From a bacterium (GTDB taxonomy: Bacteria > UBP15 > UBA6099 > DSWB01), in contig JAGUYV010000192.1 of the NCBI GenBank assembly GCA_020061125.1, positions 1 to 11,118 of the forward strand: 11,118 nucleotides of DNA, in the 5' to 3' direction. A program made the translations under genes and the position numbers. The notes under the pieces were generated by a model. The model had not been told where the DNA came from. It did no database searches and saw only the letters and a list, made by a program, of their open reading frames with translations. Positions 6,471-11,118 of the stretch are shown piece after piece; the stretch's first letter is position 1; the number at the start of each line of letters is the position of its first letter.

Positions 6471-6632
6471 TCGATGGAAGCGGAAGGGATTGGAACTTCC
6501 ATCGCTTGAGGTGAACTGGGCGGGAGTGAGATAGCCCAGGGAGCTGTGCGGCCGGAACTCATTATACTCCCCCCTCTATGTTTCCACCACTTGTCATGCC
6601 TCACGCACTGAAGTAAAGATTTCGCGGTTGGC
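6444..6632 (-). pseudogene. C-terminal remnant of an IS3-family OrfB transposase
   Basis: The minus strand encodes, in one frame, ANREIFTSVREA, a stop, QVVET, a stop, then RGEYNEFRPHSSLGYLTPAQ and a short tail ending at TAA (6444-6446). YNEFRPHSSLGYLTPAQF is the hallmark end of IS3-family integrase-type (rve) transposases. The internal stops are TGA at 6594-6596, where Arg (CGA) is expected, and TAG at 6576-6578, where Trp (TGG) is expected. Each is one transition away, with no frameshift. The catalytic Glu region, normally about ten residues before CLNREIF, and everything N-terminal to it are absent. The sequence stops matching at about 6632. It cannot be functional and marks one end of the element. 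Confidence 0.85.
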
Positions 6633-6715
6633 GGGAATGCCCCCAGGTTATATCCCGAGGTATCACAGCATCAGCGACCATGAAGTAAAAATCCGTAAAA
6701 ATCAACATATCAATA

Positions 6716-6764
6716 TATGGACTCGGGTGTTGGCTTTCAGGGTGTCTGAAAGTCAGCATACCGA
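6716..6764 (+). repeat. Direct repeat, copy 1, upstream of mntA
   Basis: It begins TATGGACTCGGGTGTTGG and ends with GGTGTCTGAAAGTCAGCATA plus CCGA. It matches 7691-7740 in the same orientation at about 42 of 50 positions with one gap. The copies lie ~120 bases before mntA and ~160 bases after hepT, so they bracket the toxin-antitoxin pair. Confidence 0.75.
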
Positions 6765-6812
6765 AGCCAGCCCACCTTGCCGCCTGATGGTTATCGTGTC
6801 GTTGTCCATCAG

Positions 6813-6842
6813 TTGCGGTTTCACGCGATTTGCAGGTATAAT
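6813..6842 (+). promoter_or_regulatory. Likely promoter of mntA-hepT
   Basis: TATAAT at 6837-6842 is a perfect -10 hexamer. TTGCGG at 6813-6818 is a partial -35 box at 18 bases. The start codon is 43 bases downstream of the -10 box, which fits a short leader. Such pairs are usually autoregulated, but I see no clear operator here. Confidence 0.45.
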
Positions 6843-6884
6843 AAAAACACTTGAAAAGCTCATTCGGGCCGAGGGGGAGATTTT

Positions 6885-7196
6885 GTGCAGGAAATTGTTA
6901 AAAAGAGAATAAGTGAGCTGGCCGCGATCTGCGAGAGACACGGTGTCATCCGTCTCTGGCTGTTTGGATCGGCGGCGGCAGCGGATTTCAATGCTGAAAC
7001 CAGCGATCTTGATTTTCTGGTGGAATTCAGGGCCATGCCCCCCGGAGCTAAGGCGGATAGTTTTTTCGGCCTCCAGGAAGACTTTCAGACTTTGTTCGGA
7101 GTGCCGGTTGATCTTGTGGAGCCGGGTCCTATCAGAAATCCCTATTTTCTAAAATCTGTCGAGCAGACTCGGGTAAAACTTTATGAAGCGGCGTGA
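6885..7196 (+). CDS. mntA: MntA-type minimal nucleotidyltransferase antitoxin
   Basis: The 103-residue protein is a minimal nucleotidyltransferase, the antitoxin of MNT-HEPN (type VII) toxin-antitoxin systems. Known members use ATP to attach AMP units to a Tyr of the HEPN toxin and so silence it. The signature is LFGS (G28, S29), eleven residues, then SDLDFLVEF (D41, D43). The third metal-binding Asp is D76 in VPVDLVEPG. GS-X11-DxD is one residue longer than the GS-X10-DxD often quoted, but I recall it in other family members. It starts at GTG 6885, five bases after AGGGGGAG. Its last 14 bases overlap the start of hepT, so the two are translated together. Both catalytic motifs are intact, unlike the surrounding transposase. 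Confidence 0.88.
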   Translation: MQEIVKKRISELAAICERHGVIRLWLFGSAAAADFNAETSDLDFLVEFRAMPPGAKADSFFGLQEDFQTLFGVPVDLVEPGPIRNPYFLKSVEQTRVKLYEAA

Positions 7197-7533
7197 AGCC
7201 TGCAAATATCTTTTTGACATTCATGAGGCGTGTATTCTGATTGAGCAGTTTGTTTCCGGCAAAACTCTTGAAGAGTATAGTACCGATCCGTTGCTTCGTT
7301 CCGGTGTGGAACGCCAGTTTGAAATAATCGGCGAGGCTCTGAATCAGGCATTGCGCATTGATTCAGATCTTGCGGAGAGCATAACGGAGCCGGAGCGCAT
7401 CATCGCTTTCCGAAACAGGCTGATCCACGGTTATGCTTCCATCGCCGATGATGTCGTATGGGGCGTGATTGAAGAAAAATTGCCAGTTTTGCATCGTGAA
7501 GTTAAAACATTGATGGATAAGACTGCTCCATAA
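7183..7533 (+). CDS. hepT: HepT-type HEPN toxin (DUF86)
   Basis: The 116-residue all-helical protein is a HEPN ribonuclease-type toxin partner of the preceding antitoxin. The catalytic RX4HXY motif is complete: R77-NRLI-H82-G-Y84 in AFRNRLIHGYAS. In studied pairs, Arg and His cut RNA and Tyr is the residue modified by MntA. The conserved helix with RQFEIIGEALNQAL (44-57) and the ending VVWGVIEEKLPVL (91-103) are typical of DUF86. ATG 7183 lies inside the end of mntA (14-base overlap), which favours coupled translation and keeps antitoxin first. It is full length with no damage. Nothing in the sequence shows which RNA it targets. Confidence 0.9.
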   Translation: MKRREACKYLFDIHEACILIEQFVSGKTLEEYSTDPLLRSGVERQFEIIGEALNQALRIDSDLAESITEPERIIAFRNRLIHGYASIADDVVWGVIEEKLPVLHREVKTLMDKTAP

Positions 7534-7690
7534 ACCCTTCCCGTTTCCGGTTAAATCCTCCTTTATTCAAGTTTCCAACAGGGTCGCCAGACTGCGGTCC
7601 CGTTTCGTGCCTGTCGTGTTATTCGGGCGCCAACCGATCCAATAACGACACTGCGGAAATGCAGGGAATATGCCAACACCTGCGGCCATG

Positions 7691-7740
7691 TATGGACTTG
7701 GGTTTCGGTTTTTCAGGGTGTCTGGAAGTTGGCATACCGA
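7691..7740 (+). repeat. Direct repeat, copy 2, downstream of hepT
   Basis: It begins TATGGACTTGGGTTTCGG and ends with GGTGTCTGGAAGTTGGCATA plus CCGA. It is the partner of 6716-6764, same orientation. The differences are mostly C/T and A/G transitions, as expected of decayed copies of one sequence. Confidence 0.75.
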
Positions 7741-7758
7741 CCCCATTAGTGTATGCCA
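7730..7758 (+). repeat. Inverted repeat overlapping direct repeat copy 2
   Basis: TGGCATAC (7730-7737) and GTATGCCA (7751-7758) form a perfect 8-bp stem with a 13-base loop. A third arm, TATGCCAAC at 7669-7677, can pair with GTTGGCATA at 7728-7736 instead, so two alternative hairpins compete. Copy 1 of the direct repeat lacks the partner arms. Confidence 0.5.
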
Positions 7759-7785
7759 TTATGATGACCCAAAGACCTATAGTAT

Positions 7786-7825
7786 CCTAACATTCCGGGT
7801 GGTTCTCTTTCCGGGGGGCAGACCA
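7786..7825 (-). repeat. Right terminal inverted repeat (IS3-like)
   Basis: Read on the minus strand, it begins TGGTCTGCCCCCC and ends GGAATGTTAGG, mirroring 6386-6424. This edge corresponds to the end of an IS3 element that precedes orfA. Beyond it the sequence changes to the DUF4160 leader. Confidence 0.65.
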
Positions 7826-7849
7826 AAACGGTCTCCGGCTAAAATTTCC

Positions 7850-7921
7850 ATGCCGGAAATTTGCAGGTTCTATGGAATCGCAATCAACATCTACTTCAAT
7901 GAACCACCAGAATCCGGATAG
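7850..7921 (+). pseudogene. Fragment of a DUF4160 gene
   Basis: Only 23 codons remain: MPEICRFYGIAINIYFNE and a short run to TAG. The start is the characteristic opening of DUF4160 proteins, which I recall as MPEI-RF-GI-I-MYF-DHNPPHFH. Here the HNPPHFHAEY part is lost after NEPPE, so the gene is broken. DUF4160 genes often sit beside DUF2442 genes in toxin-antitoxin-like pairs. The next bases (7921-7956) can be read as ELNRWNEDPVIM, faintly like a DUF2442 segment; I regard that as weak. It lies 25 bases outside the right inverted repeat of the element. Confidence 0.6.
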
Positions 7922-7980
7922 AATTGAACCGTTGGAATGAAGATCCCGTAATCATGTAATTTTCAATAAGAATAGCTGTT

Positions 7981-9489
7981 TCAAGACTTTGCTTGTGATG
8001 CCGTTTCGGGCTGCCCGAATTCGGGGTTTTGCTTTTTGGGGAACATCATGCGCAGGCCCAGGGCGGCGTTGCTGATGAAGCGGGGCAGGGCGCCGCTGCC
8101 GAAGAGCCAGCGCGCGCCGGGCTTTTTGAAGATGCGCGTTTCGTAGCAGTACAGTTTCCAGAACCCGAACGCGAGGGTGTACAGGGCGCGCGGCGCCGCG
8201 CCCTTGATGTCTATCAGGATTTTGAACAGCGGCTCCAGGCGCGGGAACCGGACCATGAGCGCCATGAGCCGGTGCAGGTTCTCGATGCGGGCCTTGTCTG
8301 GCGCGTCAAATGGCATTTCGTTGAAGTAGGAATGCGAAAGTTCGTTGCCGGACGGCACCTGCAACCCCTGCTCGCGGGCCAGTTCGTGGATGCGCGTGCC
8401 GGGGTAGGGGTAGGTGATGGACACCCAGGGATAATCCACACGGCATTCGGCGTTGAGGCGGTAGGTCTTCCAGTCGGACTCGAACGAGCCGCCGGGGATG
8501 CCGGCCATGTTGGTGGTCATGACGCGGATGCGGTTGGCGCGGAACAGGCGGATGGCGTCGCGGATCTGTTCGTTGGTCTGGCGGCGGCCGAGCATGCGGC
8601 GGCGCAGGTCTTCGTCCCCGGTTTCCACGCCCACGCATACGCTCCAGCAGCCCGCGCGCTTGAGGTCCCGCACGATTTCCGGGGTGACAAGTTCCGCGCG
8701 CACATTGCAAAAGAATGGGACGCCCGCGCGCGCCGGAAACTTTTCAGAGAATTCCTCGACCCAGGCGGCCGAGCTGATGAAGATGTCGTCCATGAACTGG
8801 ATCATGCCGAGCGGATACGCGGCTTTGACCTCGAGGACTTCGGCGATGACATTGTCCACGCTGCGCCGGCGCACCACGGGGCCGAGTCCGCGGTACAGGG
8901 CGTTGTACTGGTGGTTGAAACAGTAGGTGCAGGTGTAGGGGCAGCCGCGCGAGGCCATGAAGCTCTTGAGGTGCGCGTGGCGGTGCGTGGGATTCTGATA
9001 GAACGCGGCGCGGTCCGGGAAGGGCAGGGAGTCGAGTTTTTCAATCAGGGGCGCGGGATCGTTTTTGATGATTTCGCCGCGGTGGTTGAACCAGAAATTC
9101 GGCGTTGTGAGATGCGCGCCGCCGCCTTGAGCGAACCTGTCGAGGAGCAATGGCAAAGCGGTCTCGGCTTCGCCGCGGCAGACGGCGTCCACGCCCGGCT
9201 CGCGCGCCATGTCCGGCGAATAGGTGGGGTGCGGTCCGCCGAAGATGCTGAATGAGTTTATGTGCTTTTTGATCTCGCGGTTCAGCGCCAGGTATGTGCG
9301 GTGCGCGCCGGTCATGGCGCTGAAAGCCAGCACATCCGGCCGCGCGGTCACGGCATGGCGCACGGCACGCCGCGGGTCCGTGAAAAACACGGCGTCCGCG
9401 CCATGTCCCGCAGCGCGCACGGCGCTGATCAGCCACCCCACCCCGAGCGGTTCCTGGTGCGGCTGTTCCATGAGAAAAAGAAGGCGCAT
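7981..9489 (-). CDS. B12-binding-domain radical SAM protein
   Basis: The 502-residue protein has the architecture of cobalamin-binding radical SAM enzymes, many of which methylate unreactive carbons or rearrange rings. Residues 1-~120 form the Rossmann-like B12-binding domain (PLGVGWLISAVRAAGH; IFGGPHPTYSPD; VCRGEAE) and lack the DxHxxG cobalt-ligand motif. The radical SAM core has C183-x3-C187-x2-C190 (SRGCPYTCTYCFN) for the 4Fe-4S cluster. Further core motifs are IQFMDDIF, VGVETGDEDLRRRMLGRRQT (SAM-binding strand), MAGIPGG and YPYPGT. A helical, partly hydrophobic C-terminal region (~410-480) follows. ATG 9489 matches the usual beginning of the domain (MRLLFL), but no Shine-Dalgarno precedes it and a strong hairpin sits 24 bases upstream. 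Substrate unknown. The next upstream gene is a homologue in the same direction. Confidence 0.88.
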   Translation of the reverse strand: MRLLFLMEQPHQEPLGVGWLISAVRAAGHGADAVFFTDPRRAVRHAVTARPDVLAFSAMTGAHRTYLALNREIKKHINSFSIFGGPHPTYSPDMAREPGVDAVCRGEAETALPLLLDRFAQGGGAHLTTPNFWFNHRGEIIKNDPAPLIEKLDSLPFPDRAAFYQNPTHRHAHLKSFMASRGCPYTCTYCFNHQYNALYRGLGPVVRRRSVDNVIAEVLEVKAAYPLGMIQFMDDIFISSAAWVEEFSEKFPARAGVPFFCNVRAELVTPEIVRDLKRAGCWSVCVGVETGDEDLRRRMLGRRQTNEQIRDAIRLFRANRIRVMTTNMAGIPGGSFESDWKTYRLNAECRVDYPWVSITYPYPGTRIHELAREQGLQVPSGNELSHSYFNEMPFDAPDKARIENLHRLMALMVRFPRLEPLFKILIDIKGAAPRALYTLAFGFWKLYCYETRIFKKPGARWLFGSGALPRFISNAALGLRMMFPKKQNPEFGQPETASQAKS

Positions 9490-9507
9490 TGTTAAAAGAT
9501 TGTGTTG

Positions 9508-9541
9508 GTGGAAAACCCTTTTTGTGTAAAGGGTTTACCAC
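9508..9541 (-). repeat. Strong hairpin in the leader of the radical SAM gene
   Basis: AAACCCTTT (9513-9521) and AAAGGGTTT (9528-9536) are perfect inverted repeats around a 6-base loop. Past one A-A mismatch the stem continues for four more pairs (GTGG 9508-9511 with CCAC 9538-9541). It ends about 18-24 bases before the start codon at 9489, where no ribosome binding site is seen. Confidence 0.6.
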
Positions 9542-9562
9542 ACCTTTCCCAAAAACTTTGTG

Positions 9563-9591
9563 GGCAAATCCTCGCTTCGCTCGGAATTGCC
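9563..9591 (-). repeat. Hairpin with a GCGAAGC tip
   Basis: On the minus strand GGCAA/TTGCC closes the stem. TCC/GGA continues it after one mismatch, then two adjacent G-A mismatches, and the tip is GCGAAGC, a sequence known as an unusually stable mini-hairpin. It lies 22 bases beyond the leader hairpin. Confidence 0.5.
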
Positions 9592-9655
9592 TTGTTGTTG
9601 AATAATATCCTGCACATTATTTAATCCTAACCGTTCTGCCAATCCTGCAACATAA

Positions 9656-9674
9656 GCCTCATGGCATGTGAGGC
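9656..9674 (+). repeat. Small inverted repeat in the spacer
   Basis: GCCTCA (9656-9661) and TGAGGC (9669-9674) form a 6-bp stem around TGGCATG. A 4-bp CGGG/CCCG stem at 9679-9690 follows. Both are short and may be incidental. Confidence 0.35.
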
Positions 9675-9725
9675 ATGACGGGTGCGCCCGGACAGGAACA
9701 TGGAAGCTTTGTGTTTCGTGTGAGC

Positions 9726-9747
9726 GGCGGGGTGCGGTGACCCCGCC
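9726..9747 (+). repeat. GGCGGGGT hairpin
   Basis: GGCGGGGT (9726-9733) and ACCCCGCC (9740-9747) form a perfect 8-bp stem around GCGGTG. No T-run follows on either strand, so it is not a standard terminator. I recall similar GGCGGGGT...ACCCCGCC units as dispersed repeats in other genomes. Confidence 0.6.
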
Positions 9748-9937
9748 CTACAAAGCCTCCGTAGCTGAATAGCGATATTCGGACCAATGTAATGTTCGAA
9801 TATTCTTATCCTGCTTATCCGCCCATCCTGCAAAGAAACTTGATGTCTTCGGTGCATAAGTGATTCACACGGTCAGAACAATGTGCTTCGTGATACCATT
9901 GGCGGCCCAAGCATACTACGACTTGTCCGCCTTCATT

Positions 9938-11118
9938 TTACCCGCTTTTCAGAAAGCCGAGAAACCTGAAACCGTCCCGCAGATATTGCAGCGCATACCT
10001 TGTGCGGAAAGTGCGCAGGAACATTTTCCACAGCACTTTCGGCCGGAAATAAAACGCGCGGAACATGCGCAGAGATTCCTTTTCAAGAAGCTCGCGCGTG
10101 AGGCCGTGCGGGATGAACACCGGGTTCCAGATGTTCAGTTCTTCCCAGTCGGCGTTGAAATCGGCCCATTGCCCGGCGGTGCGGTACAACTCGGTGCCGG
10201 GCAGGGGCACAGTGTAGGACACCTGGAAGAAATCGAAGTCCACGCTCGTGGCGAATGCGCGGGTTTTGCGGATGGTCTCCAGGGTTTCGCCGGGGTGCCC
10301 GATCATGAAGAATCCCTTTGTGGTGATGCCCGCCTTCCTGGTCACGGCCACGGCGCGGCGCACCTGGTCGAGGGTGATGTTCTTTTTGATGCGGTCCAGA
10401 ATTTCCTGATCGCCGCTCTCCACGCCGAATGAGATATGCCAGCACCCGGCGCGCTTCATGAGCTTGAGCAGGTCTTCGTCCACCATATCCACGCGGCCGC
10501 TCACGGCCCAGGTGAGATCGAGTTTCTTTTCGAGCATGAGTTCGCACAGGCGGCGCATTTTGGGCTTGAACGCAAGCAGGTCCTCGTCCTCGAAATTGAG
10601 GCTGCGCACGCCCCAGTTGCGGATGAGCATCTCGAACATCTCGATGCAGTACTCGGGGCTGTGCATGCGTACGCGGCCGCCGTACACATTGCGCGAGCAG
10701 AAGATGCACTTGCCCTTGGCGCAGCCGCGTGAGATGAGCACGGACGCGGACGGCATGCGGTCCACGCGGATCACCACATGCTGGTAGAATTTCGTGAGCT
10801 GGGGCAGGAGATCGTACGCGGGCATTGGGAGCGAATCGAGGTCCGCGATCAGCGGCCTCGGCTCGTTCATCACGATGCGGCCGTTGTCGCGCCAGAGAAG
10901 GCCCTGGATGCCGTTCAGCGGCGCGTTGCTGTCCAGCGCGTCCAGGAGTTCAATCAGAGTGTGCTCACCTTCGCCGAATGCGCCGAGGTCGAATTCGGGA
11001 TACCGCTCGAGGGTTTCCACGGGTGCGGCGGACATGTGCGGGCCGCCCATGATCACGGGCGTTCCGGGCAGGATCTGCCGCATGCGGCGGGCGATGTCCG
11101 CGGCGTGGTGCACGACCA
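9938..11118 (-). CDS. B12-binding-domain radical SAM protein with a CX4CX2C cluster motif (N-terminus outside window)
   Basis: The frame is open through the window end (codons before the GTG at 11113 continue), so the start lies outside and the visible ~392 residues are a C-terminal part. From the GTG at 11113 as residue 1: the end of a B12-binding domain (GTPVIMGGPHMSAAPVETL, AFGEGEHTLIELLDAL) is followed by a linker with LADLDSLPMPAYDLL-type sequence and the radical SAM core. The cluster motif is SRGCAKGKCIFCSR (C131, C136, C139): four residues, not three, between the first two cysteines. Other core motifs are FEDEDLLAF, FGVESGDQEILDRIKKNITL, GFFMIGHPGETLETI and VPLPGTELY. The C-terminus is basic and aromatic-rich. 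It is a homologue of the neighbouring radical SAM gene, from which 448 bases separate it. Substrate unknown. Confidence 0.85.
   Translation of the reverse strand, partial: VVHHAADIARRMRQILPGTPVIMGGPHMSAAPVETLERYPEFDLGAFGEGEHTLIELLDALDSNAPLNGIQGLLWRDNGRIVMNEPRPLIADLDSLPMPAYDLLPQLTKFYQHVVIRVDRMPSASVLISRGCAKGKCIFCSRNVYGGRVRMHSPEYCIEMFEMLIRNWGVRSLNFEDEDLLAFKPKMRRLCELMLEKKLDLTWAVSGRVDMVDEDLLKLMKRAGCWHISFGVESGDQEILDRIKKNITLDQVRRAVAVTRKAGITTKGFFMIGHPGETLETIRKTRAFATSVDFDFFQVSYTVPLPGTELYRTAGQWADFNADWEELNIWNPVFIPHGLTRELLEKESLRMFRAFYFRPKVLWKMFLRTFRTRYALQYLRDGFRFLGFLKSG

Larger units (their letters stand above)
6386..7825. mobile_element. IS3-type element with decayed transposase carrying an MntA-HepT pair
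   Basis: The element is bounded by imperfect terminal inverted repeats at 6386-6424 and 7786-7825, both with TGGYCTGCCCCC outermost and CCTAACATTC/GAATGTTAGG innermost. Just inside the left repeat is the C-terminal end of an IS3-family OrfB gene on the minus strand, so this is the end of the IS that follows orfB. OrfA and most of orfB are missing. In their place lie the mntA-hepT pair and direct repeats of ~50 bases on each side of it. The total, 1440 bases, is within the usual IS3-family size. No 3-5 base target duplication is visible (left flank TCTCG, right flank AAACG). It could therefore be an old insertion, a rearranged one, or two separate IS fragments. It cannot move without a transposase supplied elsewhere. 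Confidence 0.6.
7534..7980. other. Gene-free stretch with repeat, hairpin, right inverted repeat and a DUF4160 fragment
   Basis: These 447 bases between hepT and the convergent radical SAM gene contain no intact gene. In order they hold direct repeat copy 2, an inverted repeat, the right terminal inverted repeat of the element, and a 23-codon DUF4160-like fragment. No terminator is evident after hepT or after the radical SAM stop. Confidence 0.65.
9607..9831 (+). repeat. Dispersed ATCCTGC short repeats
   Basis: ATCCTGC occurs at 9607-9613, 9642-9648, 9808-9814 and 9825-9831, with the variant ATCCGCC at 9817-9823. The last three are spaced by 9 and 8 bases. The pattern resembles ATCCTG arrays I recall from spacers of environmental bacteria. 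Confidence 0.5.
9490..9937. other. Gene-free spacer rich in hairpins and short repeats
   Basis: This 448-base spacer separates two radical SAM genes on the same strand. It contains at least four inverted repeats and five ATCC(T/G)SC-type repeats and no reading frame with a credible protein. It is probably the leader of the left-hand radical SAM gene plus repeat sequence. I see no clear promoter. Confidence 0.6.

Noticed and set aside
6628-6912. A 94-codon plus-strand frame before mntA
   Set aside because: It covers direct repeat copy 1 and the mntA promoter and overlaps the mntA start; it resembles no protein I know.
6381-7830. Target-site duplication flanking the IS3-type element
   Set aside because: Left flank TCTCG and right flank AAACG do not match at 3-5 bases, so none is claimed.
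7670-7849. An upstream extension of the DUF4160 fragment
   Set aside because: The extension crosses direct repeat copy 2 and the right inverted repeat. Only codons from 7850 resemble DUF4160.
8029-9255. A 408-codon plus-strand frame
   Set aside because: It is antisense to the radical SAM gene, whose motifs are clear. Its Ala/Gly/Val/His-rich composition is typical of shadow frames in GC-rich DNA.
9627-9857. A 76-codon minus-strand frame in the spacer
   Set aside because: It is built from the hairpin and short-repeat sequence, has no domain signal and no ribosome site.

Overview
This is a GC-rich bacterial window from an organism I cannot name. It carries single-copy housekeeping genes (hisF, tRNA-Ser), a lipoprotein-sized secreted phosphoesterase, an M28 peptidase relative and two B12-binding-domain radical SAM genes. 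The spacers hold short-period repeats (CACGAAG, TCCGCG, ATCCTGC and a GGCGGGGT hairpin) of a kind I associate, from memory, with environmental PVC, Hydrogenedentes or deltaproteobacteria-like genomes. That placement is a guess; no marker gene here fixes the phylum.

Layout. Left block (1-3610): the tail of a coiled-coil protein of unknown role and a secreted purple-acid-phosphatase-like metallophosphoesterase, both on +, followed by a convergent cytoplasmic M28-like protein on -. Middle block (3611-4930, mostly -): a repeat-bearing spacer, hisF with a terminator, and tRNA-Ser(CGA) with a near-consensus promoter. Accessory block (about 4930-7980): visibly AT-richer DNA with an exported TPR protein, then a 1.44-kb element and a DUF4160 fragment. 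Right block (7981-11118, -): two radical SAM genes in the same direction, the second cut by the window end, separated by about 450 bases of hairpins and short repeats.

The most interesting structure is 6386-7825. Its two edges are 39-40 base imperfect inverted repeats (31 of 40 aligned positions identical by my hand alignment) of IS3-like type, TGGYCTGCCCCC at the outside. Just inside the left edge lies the C-terminal end of an IS3-family OrfB transposase with two in-frame nonsense codons. The place where the rest of the transposase should be holds an intact MntA-HepT (MNT-HEPN, type VII) toxin-antitoxin pair, itself flanked by direct repeats of about 50 bases. The picture is of a transposase-less IS3-type element carrying a toxin-antitoxin pair as cargo, although no target-site duplication is seen.

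Other points: the M28 protein has lost several canonical zinc ligands, with histidines near the same places; HisF keeps both catalytic aspartates but lacks two residues known for the HisH interface and ammonia gate; one radical SAM protein has a CX4CX2C cluster motif. Genes in the right block share a family and probably a pathway, but nothing here identifies their substrates.
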